A stretch of 64,000 nucleotides of DNA from contig JAJRPG010000074.1 of assembly GCA_024280855.1 (NCBI GenBank), positions 1 to 64,000 on the forward strand. Reading direction: 5' to 3'. A model generated the notes under the pieces. It saw nothing but the letters and a program-made list of their open reading frames with translations, did not search any database and was not told where the DNA came from. The position numbers and the translations under genes were made by a program. This stretch comes from Planctomycetota bacterium. Lineage in GTDB: Bacteria > Planctomycetota > Phycisphaerae > UBA1845. Shown here piece by piece: positions 7,932 to 18,700 of this stretch; the first letter of the stretch is position 1; every line of letters begins with the position of its first letter.

Positions 7932-9767
7932 TTGTTGACCTCGTTTGAATCTGACAAACAGCAGATACTGGATCGAGTTGATCTGGTAGGCTTGGTTTCT
8001 GAGCATGTCGCTTTGCGACAGCGAGGCGCGAGATGGGTGGGACTCTGCCCTTTTCATGCGGAGAAAACGCCGTCTTTTACGGTCAATCCGGACATGGGCA
8101 TTTTCAAGTGCTTTGGCTGCGGCAAAGGTGGCGACATTTTCACTTTCGTGCAGGATCAAGAAAAAGTGAACTTCGTTGAGGCTTTGGAGATGTTAGCCGA
8201 CCGCGCAGGTGTGGAATTACACCGACGTGGCGATGCCAATCAAGGACAGGCTGATGGTGCGTCGCGCATGGAAATTTCGAAGGCTAATGCCTGGGCGGCG
8301 GCGCTGTTTCAACGCAATCTAGCGGACCCGAAGCTTGGCGAATCCACGCGGACTTATTTGGATAGTCGCGGGCTTAGTCCTGAAATTGTAGCTAAATTCG
8401 GCGTGGGGTTGGCACTCAACGATAGCGACTTAATACCTAACGCCGCTACAAAGGATGGGCTAGCGATTCAGCTTTTGATCGATGCTGACATCATGCGACG
8501 AAGTGAGCATGGTAATGGCCGGGCTTATGACACTTATCGAAATCGGCTGATGTTTCCCATCCGCGATATGACCAAAAAAATTATCGGGTTTGGCGGGCGA
8601 ACGCTGGGTGATGACGCAGCAAAGTACTTGAATTCGCGTCAAAACGCCCTATTCGACAAAAGTCGCAGTTTATATGGTATTGATTTAGCCCGTGAATCTA
8701 TTGTCTCTACAGGGCGGGTTATTGTGGTTGAGGGGTATACCGATTGCCTGGCTGCCCATCAGGCGGGGTTCCCTGAAACTGTCGCTACGCTGGGTACGGC
8801 GCTAACTTTGGCGCATGTGGACGTCCTAAGACGGTACTGCAACCAAATTATTTTGCTTTTTGACTCGGACCAAGCTGGGGACGCGGCTGCGGAACGAGCG
8901 ATAAAAGTGTCGATTCCGCGCTGTGTGAACGTTCGTCTCGCGCATATTCCTGAAGGTCAGGATCCGTGTTCGTTTTTGGCGGACCATGACAAAGAGATGT
9001 TTGCGGATGTGTTGAATGCCGCGATCGACGCGCTAGAATTCAAGTGGAATCTGACACAGCGTCGCTTCAACTCAGAATCGTCTGAGTCGGCCCGCCGCGA
9101 AGCGGTACTCGATTTTCTTCGGGTCGTCGCGGAGGGCATGAGTACGGGCGCGGTGGATGCGATTCAGCGTGGGCTGCTGGTTAATCAGGTAGCTCACCTG
9201 TTGCGTATGGATCGGTCTGAGGTGAATCGTCTGATCGCGGGCTTAGCGCCAAGGCGTCAGCAAGACGACCGCCTGAGTGAACCTGGCGCACGAGCGGGTT
9301 CTTCTCGACGCGAGATGCCAGTCAGCGGTGAGCAGGCGGCATGGACGAGATTATTGGAGGTTTTGTTAAGTGAACCCGGAGCGGTGCCTGAGATTGGGGC
9401 GCTGCCGGATATTGAACGCATGACGGACGAACGAGACCGACGGCTGACGACTATCGCCTTGGCGTTGAAGGATCAGTTGGGTGAGTTTCGATTGAGTGAT
9501 GTGTTAGCCCGCTGTGAGTCGCCTGAGGATACTCAGCGTGCGGGCGTGCTTGCCCGGATGGGCAGCGAACGAGGAAATTATGTCGCCACGGCGGCACTGG
9601 CCATCGAAAGGATTCAATGTGCCAGAGAACATAACGAGCTGGAGCATAGAAAAGCAGCACTACTGGGTGAAGGATTAGAAGAAAAAGAGCGGACAGCCAA
9701 TCTCGCAGCCATTTACGAAGCCGCTAAACGGCGCGGGCAATTTGCCCCTCGCCATGCTTCGTCTTGA
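7932..9767 (+). CDS. dnaG: DNA primase DnaG
   Basis: The 611-residue primase makes RNA primers at the replication fork. A CHC2-type zinc ribbon lies near the N-terminus with Cys39, His42, Cys60 and Cys63 (CPFH and CFGCGKGGD). The TOPRIM core follows, with VIVVEGYTDCLAAHQAG holding the conserved Glu and LLFDSDQAGDAA holding the Asp pair. The C-terminal part would contact DnaB helicase. The start is TTG at 7932 (a second TTG at 7935 is equally possible), with AGAGGTG at 7916-7922 as ribosome site. rpoD follows 54 bases downstream, so dnaG and rpoD keep the classic macromolecular-synthesis order, but rpsU is not upstream. Confidence 0.96.
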   Translation: MLTSFESDKQQILDRVDLVGLVSEHVALRQRGARWVGLCPFHAEKTPSFTVNPDMGIFKCFGCGKGGDIFTFVQDQEKVNFVEALEMLADRAGVELHRRGDANQGQADGASRMEISKANAWAAALFQRNLADPKLGESTRTYLDSRGLSPEIVAKFGVGLALNDSDLIPNAATKDGLAIQLLIDADIMRRSEHGNGRAYDTYRNRLMFPIRDMTKKIIGFGGRTLGDDAAKYLNSRQNALFDKSRSLYGIDLARESIVSTGRVIVVEGYTDCLAAHQAGFPETVATLGTALTLAHVDVLRRYCNQIILLFDSDQAGDAAAERAIKVSIPRCVNVRLAHIPEGQDPCSFLADHDKEMFADVLNAAIDALEFKWNLTQRRFNSESSESARREAVLDFLRVVAEGMSTGAVDAIQRGLLVNQVAHLLRMDRSEVNRLIAGLAPRRQQDDRLSEPGARAGSSRREMPVSGEQAAWTRLLEVLLSEPGAVPEIGALPDIERMTDERDRRLTTIALALKDQLGEFRLSDVLARCESPEDTQRAGVLARMGSERGNYVATAALAIERIQCAREHNELEHRKAALLGEGLEEKERTANLAAIYEAAKRRGQFAPRHASS

Positions 9768-9821
9768 TGAGTATGCGATGTTGACACTGAAATGTTTAGA
9801 CCCCGAAAAGGCAAGTAAACC

Positions 9822-11588
9822 ATGACGAGTACCCCCACACAACCGCAAGATGATTCTCAAGTTGATCCACAGGTCGGACCGAAGGTCGATCCGGTGGAAC
9901 ACTCCCTCAGCGCACTGATTGCGCTCAGTAAGGACCGCGGATATGTCACCTGGGAGGATATGAATAATGTCCTTCCTGACGAGGCCGTGGAACCTACGGA
10001 ACTTGAAATCATTATGATGAAACTAGAGGACGCCAAGATAGACATCCTGGACGACCTCGAGGCCCGCGCCCGCGATTATAAGAACCGTACGGGTTCAAAA
10101 AAGTCGGGCAAGGGCACATCTGAAGCGCCTGTGAATAAGAAAATAATCGAACCGGCTGTCCCCGATTTCACGGATGACAACGGTGTCAAACGTATTGATG
10201 ACCCCGTGCGCATGTACCTGACGCAAATGGGTGAGATCCCCCTGCTTACGCGTGCCGAGGAAATTCGACTGGCCAAGAAAATCGAACTGACGCGCATGGC
10301 TTTTCGTCACAAAGTTCTCGAAAGTGATTATTGTGCTTCTCTAGCTGTTGATATTCTTAGTCAGGTCCATGAAGGGCAGCTTCCTTTCGATCGGACCATG
10401 AAAATTTCCACTTCTGAACATGCGGCTAAGTCCCGTATTAGTGAGCGGATTCCTGTTAATCTTGCCACGGTTCGGAAGTTGATGGAACGCAACGAAGCCG
10501 CGTGGATGGAGCTTGATGGCCCGCGTATTCCTGCGGCTCAGCGTCACGAGCTTGAGGCAAGCGTTCGCATGGGCAGGCGCAAGGTTTCCAGCCTCTTAGA
10601 AGAACTGTCACTGCGTACCAGCCGCATTCAGCCGTTGATGAAAAAGGTTCGCGGCTTGTATCGAAAGATGTGCGAGATTGAAAAGCAATTGGTCGCGCAG
10701 AAAAAACGCAGGACCATGCTCGATGAAGACTTCTACGCCATGAAGGACGAACTTTCGGGTATCGAGTCTTTGTGCATGGAAAATTCTGAGCCATTGGGGC
10801 ACAGACTTAAAAATATCGAATGCGTGTTCGGCGAATACGAAGGGGCGAAGCGATTGCTTTCAGGCGGTAACTTACGTCTCGTGGTGAGTATCGCCAAGAA
10901 ATATCGTAACCGAGGCCTGAGCTTTTTGGATATTATTCAAGAAGGTAATACCGGCTTGATGCGTGCGGTGGACAAGTACGAATACAAGCGTGGGTATAAG
11001 TTCAGCACCTACGCGACGTGGTGGATTCGTCGGGCGATCACGCGTGCTATCGCCGATCATGCGCGAACGATTCGTATTCCGGTTCACATGATCGAAACGA
11101 TGAGCCGTCTGCGCAATATCGGTAAAGAATTGCTGCAAGACCTTGGTCGAGAGCCAACGATCGACGAAATCGCGGATAAGGCAAAAATGCCGATCAGCGA
11201 ATGTCGAAGGGTGCTGAAAATTTCTCGTCATCCGATTTCACTGGACCGTCCTGTCGGCGAAAGCGAAGATTCGTACTTTGGCGATTTTATTGAAGATAGC
11301 TCCGTCGAATCTCCAGTAGGCACCGCCGGGGGCGAAATGCTCAAGGACCGCGTCGAAGAAGTACTCAAGACGCTAACTTATCGAGAGCGAGAGATTATCA
11401 AGCTTCGCTACGGTATTGGCGATGGCTATACTTATACGCTGGAAGAGGTTGGTAAAATCTTCAAGGTGACGCGTGAGCGTGTTCGGCAGGTTGAAGCTAA
11501 GGCGATTCGTAAATTGCAGCACCCAGTTCGCGCTCGTAAGCTTGAAGGCTTCTTAGAGAACGCGGAAGCTTCTCCGGTTCAAACATAA
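9822..11588 (+). CDS. rpoD: RNA polymerase primary sigma factor RpoD
   Basis: The 588-residue protein has region 1.2 near residue 125 ([17 protein letters not shown]). Region 2 ([20 protein letters not shown], then [13 protein letters not shown]) would bind core polymerase and the -10 element. Region 3 follows, then region 4 with helix-turn-helix [20 protein letters not shown] for the -35 box. A non-conserved insert of roughly 150 residues between regions 1.2 and 2 is rich in charged helix, as in other primary sigma factors. It directs housekeeping transcription. It is probably co-transcribed with dnaG and ends at the hairpin terminator at 11668-11702. Confidence 0.96.
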   Translation: MTSTPTQPQDDSQVDPQVGPKVDPVEHSLSALIALSKDRGYVTWEDMNNVLPDEAVEPTELEIIMMKLEDAKIDILDDLEARARDYKNRTGSKKSGKGTSEAPVNKKIIEPAVPDFTDDNGVKRIDDPVRMYLTQMGEIPLLTRAEEIRLAKKIELTRMAFRHKVLESDYCASLAVDILSQVHEGQLPFDRTMKISTSEHAAKSRISERIPVNLATVRKLMERNEAAWMELDGPRIPAAQRHELEASVRMGRRKVSSLLEELSLRTSRIQPLMKKVRGLYRKMCEIEKQLVAQKKRRTMLDEDFYAMKDELSGIESLCMENSEPLGHRLKNIECVFGEYEGAKRLLSGGNLRLVVSIAKKYRNRGLSFLDIIQEGNTGLMRAVDKYEYKRGYKFSTYATWWIRRAITRAIADHARTIRIPVHMIETMSRLRNIGKELLQDLGREPTIDEIADKAKMPISECRRVLKISRHPISLDRPVGESEDSYFGDFIEDSSVESPVGTAGGEMLKDRVEEVLKTLTYREREIIKLRYGIGDGYTYTLEEVGKIFKVTRERVRQVEAKAIRKLQHPVRARKLEGFLENAEASPVQT

Positions 11589-11667
11589 AATGGAACGCTT
11601 TCTTCACTGCCCCAACAGCTTATAGGCTGGTAGGCGTGCTGGTGAACAAGCGAAGATAATTATTTTA

Positions 11668-11702
11668 GCCCTCGAACGCTTATACTTTACGAGGGCTTTT
11701 TT
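11668..11702 (+). terminator. Rho-independent terminator after rpoD
   Basis: GCCCTCG (11668-11674) pairs with CGAGGGC (11690-11696) and is followed by a run of T. It lies 80 bases after the rpoD stop codon and closes the dnaG-rpoD unit. Confidence 0.9.
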
Positions 11703-11814
11703 ATGCGCTTGAATAATCGCGGGTTTGGATGTTTATGGATTGGATTGCGCGGGCGTATAGGGCGTGAACGATGGCAGCCACCTTATATTTGTGGGCCGAT
11801 TGGCTGTTGTAACT

Positions 11815-11840
11815 CCGCGCGGGCTGAAGCCACGCGGCTC
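11815..11840 (-). repeat. REP-like palindromic repeat, copy A
   Basis: This copy has an imperfect palindrome built around GCGGGCTGAAGCC. The same unit recurs at 30760, 30902, 45623, 55491 and 57531, in both orientations. It lies between rpoD and tRNA-Sec. Confidence 0.75.
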
Positions 11841-11854
11841 CATAATCGCTTTAG

Positions 11855-11882
11855 TTGATTCGTGTACGAATTCGCGTAAAGT
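11855..11882 (+). promoter_or_regulatory. Possible promoter of the tRNA-Sec gene
   Basis: TTGATT (11855-11860) and TAAAGT (11877-11882) are spaced by 16 bases. The predicted start near 11889 falls just before the tRNA 5' end at 11895. Confidence 0.45.
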
Positions 11883-11894
11883 TTCGTATTCTCT

Positions 11895-11990
11895 GGGAGT
11901 GTCCGAACGCCTGGTGGGTTCCGCGGTCTTCAAAGCCGTTGCGGGGTAGCTTGCGCTGCCCTTGGCAGGTTCGATTCCTGTCCACTCCCG
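11895..11990 (+). tRNA. selC: Selenocysteine tRNA, anticodon TCA
   Basis: The 96-base gene has an acceptor stem GGGAGTG/CACTCCC. An eighth position is U opposite C. The anticodon loop CTTCAAA (11928-11934) carries anticodon TCA at 11930-11932. A long variable arm follows, and a T-arm has the TTCGATT loop closed by CAGG/CCTG. The length, the UCA anticodon and the large variable arm together are diagnostic of tRNA-Sec, which reads UGA in selenoprotein mRNAs. CCA is not encoded (the discriminator is G, then TTG). No selA, selB or selD gene and no obvious UGA-containing selenoprotein gene was recognised in the window. Confidence 0.9.
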
Positions 11991-12038
11991 TTGACGGTTG
12001 TCTTATAGCGCCGGTTGTATAGCTTGATTGACTCGACC

Positions 12039-14957
12039 TTAATCTTTTGCCAGCTTCCTGCGATAGTCGGCGGCCTTGTCTGGTTTGCCCCATGCGTCAT
12101 ATAGTTCGGTTATGCGTCTTTGCGATTGTATAGTGACTTCGCTTTCCAGGCCTTTTTCTGCTTGAATTCGTAGATGGCTGGGCAATAGCAGTGCTTCTGC
12201 TTCGGGGAGCTTGCCCAGGTGGACGAGACACTCCCCCAAAACACTTTGTACGTTGGCCAGTTTCCAACTATCCGGGTCGAGTGTCGCTTGACGAATGGAT
12301 ACGCTCTCTCTTGCGGTCTTCTCGGCTGCGGCGAAATCACCTTTAGCGATAAGCGATCTCGTCATCCCAATGAGTGCCCTCGCCAGCCTGGGATGATCTT
12401 TGGATACACTGCTACGTGTTAGCTTTAAGATTTTCGTGCTTAGTGATAGCGATTCTTCGTGTTCACCTTTCTTGCTTAAGATGCCAGCTAGGTTGCCCGA
12501 AAGTAGCATGACATCTGAATGATTGGCATCAAAAAGGTTTTGGGCGATCGTTAAAGCCTCTCTCGTAGCGTGTTCGGCCTTGTCTAACTCGCCCGTAGCT
12601 ACATAGACATATTGCAGATTATTCAGCACGGGCATGAGTTCATAGTCCTCGTTGCCCTTAACCTTCCGAAAAACTTCGAGCGCTTCTCGTAAAATGTTTT
12701 CAGCTCGGTCGTACTCTTTATTTCGATAATATAAATACCCGAGTTCCCCCATCGATTGTGCAATGCTGGGATGCTCGTTACCAAAATACTGCTTCTTGAT
12801 GGCTAGTGCTTCTTGGTTGAGCTTGAGTGCAATACCATACTCTCTCTTCATGATATGGACTGATGCCAGATTACCCATAGCTACGGCTACGTCGGGATGG
12901 TTGTCGCCTAAAAGTTTTCGCAATATGGTCAGCGATTCATGGAACATCGGCTCTGCTTCATCAAGATTCCCTATTGTTTTGAGCAGGTGTCCGAGATTGT
13001 TCAACGTAGCTGCGACGTATGCGTGGTCGTCAGGATACAGTTTGCGCCGCATCGCCAGCGATTTGCGAAATAGCGACTCAGCCTTGTCATAGTCGCCAAA
13101 TTGCTGGTTCACCTGCGCCAGGTTGTCCAGGCATAGCGCTACCGTTTCATGAGCTTCACCGTATGTAGCCATCATCGTCGCCAGGGCCTTTTCCAATTCG
13201 CGGGCGGCGGATTTTTGGTCTCCTTTTTTGCGGTAATACAAACCAAGTTCGTTGCGGACGTTAGCTACGCGCACATCGTTTTCGCCATACATCGCGATTC
13301 GTGTAGCTAGCGCCTCCAGGATTAAAGGTTCGCACGCTTCATATTCGGCTCGTTCACGGTGAATAGCTGCGCGTTTTAATAATAAACCTGAGATGGCACT
13401 GCGATTATCCCCAGGCGCAATGCGCAGGATTCTTATCGCGGTGTCTAGTTGAGATTGGCTTTCATCGTACTTCGCTAACTCGAAAAAAGCTGCGCCAATC
13501 GTGCCGCGAATAGCGGCTTCCACTTCGGGCTGTCCTTGAAGGGTATCATCTATTTTCGAGGCCGCGGCTTCGAGGATTTCGGCTACGGTGACTTCATTTC
13601 CGCGAGGGTTATTCTTAGGATTTGCCTCCGCGAGCATGTCGATGAGAAACTGATTCACAGCTAGTGCTTTGGACGCTTCACGTTGCGCGACTTGTTGTGA
13701 CGCCTCAGCAAGAACCCGCTGTTCGGTCTCCCTCATCGCCAGCTTACTCATCCCGACAAGACCAATCAGCAGCGCCAGGAAAGTCGTAGCTATGCCTCCT
13801 ACGAATGCTTTGTTTCTCGTCGCGTACTTCTTAAATTGATAGAAAGTACTGGACGGTCTGGCGATAATCGGCTCGTCGTTAATGTATCGACGTACATCTG
13901 CGGCTAACTCTGCGGCTGAGAAGTATCGGCGCGATTTGTCCTTTTCTAATGCTTTACACAGAATCGTTTCGATGTCCCCTCGAAAGGCGGTGTTCAAACT
14001 GCCGATGCGCGATGGTTCCTCGTCTCGAATGATTCGCGCAGCCTCAGGAATAGATCGTCCTTTCAGGTCATGCGGAGGCCTGCCGGCGAGTAGTTCATAA
14101 AGAATTACGCCGAGTGCATAAACGTCGCTACCCGTGTCCACCTGCGTTGAATCGCCGACGACCTGTTCAGGACTCATATAGGGAATCGTGCCAACAAGCT
14201 GTCCCAAGCCGGTATGCAATGTAGTTGTTTGATGCTCGTCGTCAGTAATGAGGGCAATGCCGAAGTCGAGAATTTTTGGTTGTCCGGATTTATCAACGAG
14301 CAGGTTGCCGGGCTTGAGGTCGCGGTGAATCACACCTTTTAGATGCGCGTGATGCACGGCATCGCATACCTGGGCTACTAACTCCATGCGCTGAGAAGTG
14401 TTTAGTGAATGCTCATTCGCATACTTTTTCAAATGCTGCCCGCGAACGAACTCCATCGCGAAGAATGGCCTTGGTGGCGCGGTTGGTCCTTCGTCTGCTT
14501 CGTCTACGATGCCAGCTTCGTAGACAGTGGCAATGCCGGGGTGTTGAAGGCGTCCCAGGGCTGCGACTTCCTGCGCGAATCGCTTGCGCATAGATATTGT
14601 CGTTAGCTCTGGTCGAATAACTTTTAGGGCAACCGTTCGGTTCGGGTTTTCTTGTTTGGCTTCGTACACGACCCCCATGCCACCTTCGCCCACCATGCGC
14701 ACAATCGTATACTTGCCAATGTTGCTTGGAAGCTTAGCTAGTGATTCGGCGGCTGATCGGTCGTCGCCTACATAGGCAGGCGTTTGCAGAAATTGATTGA
14801 TGGCAGTGCCAGATGGTTTGAGCAGCCGATCGACCAACGCACGCAGCGCGTCGTCGCCTTGGCAAGTTTTTTCGATATGGGCTTCGCGCTCTTTTGGTGT
14901 TAAGTCCGCGACTGCATGAAAAATGTCTTCTGCTTTTTGAAATTTACTAGGCTTCAT
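12039..14957 (-). CDS. Membrane Ser/Thr protein kinase with TPR repeats
   Basis: The 972-residue protein has a Hanks-type kinase domain at about residues 80-345. The Gly-rich loop is VGEGGMGVVYEA, the Lys lies in VALKVI, the catalytic loop is VIHRDLKPGNLLVD, then ILDFGIAL and the APE-like YMSPEQ. One membrane helix (about 385-405, TTFLALLIGLVGM) separates it from roughly 500 residues of tandem tetratricopeptide repeats of the roughly 42-residue kinesin-light-chain-like type (LNNLGHLLKTIGNLDEAEPM and relatives). The TPRs would face outward and sense or scaffold partners. It overlaps the preceding ECF sigma gene by 11 bases, so the two are almost certainly co-translated. In planctomycetes such pairs are common; the phosphorylated target is unknown. 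Confidence 0.95.
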   Translation of the reverse strand: MKPSKFQKAEDIFHAVADLTPKEREAHIEKTCQGDDALRALVDRLLKPSGTAINQFLQTPAYVGDDRSAAESLAKLPSNIGKYTIVRMVGEGGMGVVYEAKQENPNRTVALKVIRPELTTISMRKRFAQEVAALGRLQHPGIATVYEAGIVDEADEGPTAPPRPFFAMEFVRGQHLKKYANEHSLNTSQRMELVAQVCDAVHHAHLKGVIHRDLKPGNLLVDKSGQPKILDFGIALITDDEHQTTTLHTGLGQLVGTIPYMSPEQVVGDSTQVDTGSDVYALGVILYELLAGRPPHDLKGRSIPEAARIIRDEEPSRIGSLNTAFRGDIETILCKALEKDKSRRYFSAAELAADVRRYINDEPIIARPSSTFYQFKKYATRNKAFVGGIATTFLALLIGLVGMSKLAMRETEQRVLAEASQQVAQREASKALAVNQFLIDMLAEANPKNNPRGNEVTVAEILEAAASKIDDTLQGQPEVEAAIRGTIGAAFFELAKYDESQSQLDTAIRILRIAPGDNRSAISGLLLKRAAIHRERAEYEACEPLILEALATRIAMYGENDVRVANVRNELGLYYRKKGDQKSAARELEKALATMMATYGEAHETVALCLDNLAQVNQQFGDYDKAESLFRKSLAMRRKLYPDDHAYVAATLNNLGHLLKTIGNLDEAEPMFHESLTILRKLLGDNHPDVAVAMGNLASVHIMKREYGIALKLNQEALAIKKQYFGNEHPSIAQSMGELGYLYYRNKEYDRAENILREALEVFRKVKGNEDYELMPVLNNLQYVYVATGELDKAEHATREALTIAQNLFDANHSDVMLLSGNLAGILSKKGEHEESLSLSTKILKLTRSSVSKDHPRLARALIGMTRSLIAKGDFAAAEKTARESVSIRQATLDPDSWKLANVQSVLGECLVHLGKLPEAEALLLPSHLRIQAEKGLESEVTIQSQRRITELYDAWGKPDKAADYRRKLAKD

Positions 14958-15534
14958 CCGGGGCGACCTTATCAGCTAGTTCGGTGTAAAGCCATCTTTT
15001 GATAAACTGCCATTCGCGCTTGATGGTCGTTTCAGAAAGTTCCATAATGGCGGCTGTCTCTTCTAAAGATAGCCCGGCAAAATATCGCAGATTGACAATT
15101 TGGCCTTTACGAGGGTCTTCGGCTTCGAGTCGCTTGACGGCTTCATCTAGCGATACGATGTCCTCTGTCGGCGGGCTGATTACCGGCGTTACATCATCCA
15201 TGTTGACCCGCTTCATATCTCCGCCGTGTTTGACGCTCGCTTTGCGACGCGCTTGATCCACGAGAATGTTGCGCATGGCTTTACCGGCTGCCCCGAAAAA
15301 GTGTGCGCGGCCCTGCCAGCCCGGATCTTTCTTACCGACTAATCGAAGAAAGGCCTCATGGACGAGCGCCGTCGGCTGGAGCGTTTGCCCTTGCGGCGTT
15401 TGAGACATACGGGCGCGAGCAAGCCTTCGAAGCTCGTTATACACAATAGGTAGCAATTCGGCGGCTGCATCGCGGTCGCCGGATTTTATATTGTGAAGCA
15501 TCTGCGTGATGTCTGGATCGCCCTGGTCAGGCAT
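14947..15534 (-). CDS. ECF-type RNA polymerase sigma factor
   Basis: The 195-residue sigma factor has region 2 (AAELLPIVYNELRRLARARM, then QPTALVHEAFLRLVG) and region 4 (IVNLRYFAGLSLEETAAIME and a SETTIKREWQFIKRWLY recognition helix). It resembles the ECF family widespread in planctomycetes and often coupled to Ser/Thr kinases. ATG 15534 is chosen over the longer frame because AAGGAA lies about 10 bases upstream and the earlier residues do not match the family. The gene runs directly into the TPR kinase. Control of sigma activity by phosphorylation is a known theme for some ECF groups, but here it is inferred from gene order. The divergent lipoprotein gene 234 bases away is a candidate target. 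Confidence 0.92.
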   Translation of the reverse strand: MPDQGDPDITQMLHNIKSGDRDAAAELLPIVYNELRRLARARMSQTPQGQTLQPTALVHEAFLRLVGKKDPGWQGRAHFFGAAGKAMRNILVDQARRKASVKHGGDMKRVNMDDVTPVISPPTEDIVSLDEAVKRLEAEDPRKGQIVNLRYFAGLSLEETAAIMELSETTIKREWQFIKRWLYTELADKVAPDEA

Positions 15535-15767
15535 TTCTACGATTCCTTGAAAATAAATGGTCTGTCTAGCCACAAAATTACGGATTACTAAATAGAGCGG
15601 GCTAGTGCCTCGAAATACTCGATCACGGTCTGTGAACACACATTCTACCTAGTTTGAATGCGTGTTTCAAGAAATGTAGCGGAGACCGTCTAACAGGCGG
15701 CAAAATGTCGTCGGTGACCATGTTATCGGCTCTGTTGGTGTAGCTAACGAAATTGGAGCGAAGGATC

Positions 15768-18700
15768 ATGTTAAAATCAGAACAACTAATCGGGACCGTA
15801 TCTATGAGATTTTGTAAAATCTCGTGCATTGCAGCACTTCTTTGCTGGACTCTATCGGGCTGCGGGCTAAGTACGGAAGCACCGTTGAGCGACGCCAGCG
15901 ATGGTTCACAAAACCAGGCGCCGGTGTCTGCTGTCGAACCCTCAACGAAAATAGTTGTGTCTGCGATTGATCCGCCGGTCGGCGTATTAACTGGTAACGT
16001 CTTCGTTACGGTAAGCGGCCAAGGATTCACTGAAGGCATGGAAGTGCGTTTCGGAGAGATACCAGCCGAGAACATTCGAGTCGTGAACGATCAGTTTATC
16101 ACACTTACCACACCGGAATTGCCGCCAGGTATTGTTGATGTTTCGCTTACCATTCCTGGTTCGGAGTCTATTATTTCCAAAGATGCGTATCTTTCCATTT
16201 CGACTAGCTGTGTTGATCCAACCGACAGCGACGGTGACGGGCTGACCGACTGCGAAGAAAAACTTGGCCAGGAAATTCGGGTAGATCGCGCGGGTTTTGA
16301 TGTGGATGCCCGCTTTGTTCAGGTATTCATTGTAACCAGTGATCCGCTTAACGAAGATACCGATGGTGATGGCGTATTAGACCGCGACGAATTCTTGAGT
16401 CGCAGTAATCCGCGGCTAGGAGATACTGATGGCGACGGTCTGGGTGACTGGGAAGAAATCAATCGCTGGCTTACTGCGCCCATGAGTGTAGATACCGACG
16501 GCGACGCTCGCGGCCCCAACGGCGATCTCCCGCCTAACCCATCTTTGTTCGACGGGGCTGAATTGAACACTACAGGATACGAGGTACCTCAGGATATATT
16601 TATTTCTGAGTATGTCGAAGGATCAAGCGGATTAAACAGCGACGTGGAGAGTTTTAACAACCGCGCAATCGAGCTATACAACCCGACAGACCGCGACATC
16701 GATTTATTTGCTAGTGGTTATAGATTTGAAGTCTATAACACGGCTGGGACAATAGTTGGAATCTCTTCCATGAGTGGCATCATTCCTGCTGGCGGCGTGT
16801 ATATAGTTGCAGACGAACTGTCAAACATACCAGTCAATGTAGTGGACGAGTATACACCTTACTTTAAATTTGATGGCAACCAAATCATAACGCTCGTAAG
16901 AAATTCTATGTTTGGTGATGAAGTGCTTGACTCGATTGGCCAGCTCAATCCTGTTCGTGACATAAATCCGCCACTACTGGACCAAAGCACTGTAGCCGGT
17001 GCTATAGATTCGTTTGATGTGCCGCTGGACGTTGATCACTGGCAGTCGTTTACAGCCGGGGTGACTGGTCAATTGACCAAGATGCAAGTAGTTGTAGGTT
17101 CGCCAAACTTACCTGTCTTTATCGAGACAACAGTTACCGTGGATCTTCTCGCGGGTGAAGGATTATCGGGGCCTCTACTTGGGACGGTAGATCTAACTAC
17201 ATTTTTCGTGAAGGCTGAGCAATTTCCAATGGACGCTGCGATGGTAGCTGGCCAAAAGTATACGGTCGTATTTCGTGCCACGCCCGACGCTGTCACAAAG
17301 AGCCTTGGCGCGAATTATGATGCAGGCGGATCTGACATATCGCCCGATGAGGATCTCTGGGTGGTAACCACGGTCGCCGCCAGTGCGCCGGGATTTGGCA
17401 AGGGTGATACAAACACTGTCGATCATACATTAGTACGCAAGGTTGGAATTTGCAGTGGCGACACTGACATCAATGATAGGTTTGATCCGGCTGATGAGTG
17501 GCGCGGTTATCCCATTGATACGTTTAGTCAATTAGGAAGTCATATTTCCATTTGTCCACAGCGCGTTGTCGCAGGTGGGACATCACCCACGCTTGCAGAT
17601 ACCGACGGCGACGGTAAGACTGATTACGAGGAGTTTGATGACGCGGTCCGCAGTCCTGTCATAGCTGAACTGCCCAAGTTGGAGTTAGACATTGACGGCG
17701 AGATCGACATTTTCCTTAACGTCGAATACGCCGATTCGCTAGGTAAAACTGAGCAATATGGCACGTCGGTTTCCGAGACGAACCAAGTTACCGTAGGCAG
17801 TTATGCTTCCAACTCTATTAGCCACACCATTTCGGCTTCCTCCTCGATCGGGTTTAACAGCAAGGGCGCGACGGGCGACTTTACGGCGGGTTATTCGCTC
17901 GGACTGGAAGAAACATATGGTACTTCTCGCGATAGCTCCCAGGCGTTGCAAAAGGAATTCTCTCGATCACAAACAGAATCGCAGCAGCGCACCGAGTCGT
18001 TTGCTAGTGGTACGATTCGTGTTCCGCTTCGCTTGACAAACATCAGCGACCTATCCTTTTCCGTAACGAATTTGGGGTTGACAGTTAAACAGCCACTTCC
18101 GCTGCAAGACCCTACGGATGAACGAGTTTTCCAACCGATCACAACATTGGTCCCCGATCTATCATCCTTTACATTGGCTCCAGGTGAAGAAACGCCAATC
18201 GTGATAGTCGAACGCACGGATGTTGATCCTGACAAGATCCGCGAATTGATGGCTAAGCCCAGTTCGTTCTTGTTAGAGCCTGCTTACTATGACCTATCCA
18301 ATGCCGGAGGAATCGATTTTGATTTTCTCAAAGAGACGACGTTTGCACGAACCGCTCATATCACCATCGACTTTGGTGATGGACGCGCGGATGATTATTT
18401 CATAGCTACGAACGTCAATCGAAACTTTCATAACTCAGGCTACGCCGGGATAAAAATGGGAACTATTTTGAACGAAATTTTAGGAATTGAGTTTGAAAAT
18501 GAAATCGACGTACTAACATTGCAAAAAACCTTAAAGCGGATTGACGGCTTTCCTGTCGGTGAACCCAACGCGAGCGGATTCTGGGCTTACATCATTCTTT
18601 CACCTGACGGTGGCCCGATTACGGCGATTGCGGATGGAGATTTCGCTGACATTACGATAAGAAACGGTGATGAAGTCATTCTCGTATTCACGCAGGACCT

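Larger units (their letters stand above)
11589..11894. other. Intergenic stretch between rpoD and tRNA-Sec
   Basis: About 305 bases without a convincing protein gene. It holds the rpoD terminator, one copy of the dispersed palindromic repeat (11815-11840) and a possible tRNA promoter (11855-11882). Short open frames here lack ribosome sites and overlap the tRNA. Confidence 0.6.

Noticed and set aside
11764-11949. Short open frame upstream of and overlapping the tRNA-Sec gene
   Set aside because: It runs through the repeat copy and the tRNA; coding use is implausible.
12763-13092. Plus-strand frames inside the TPR kinase
   Set aside because: Regular TPR codons on the minus strand give open antisense frames; no ribosome site or domain supports them.
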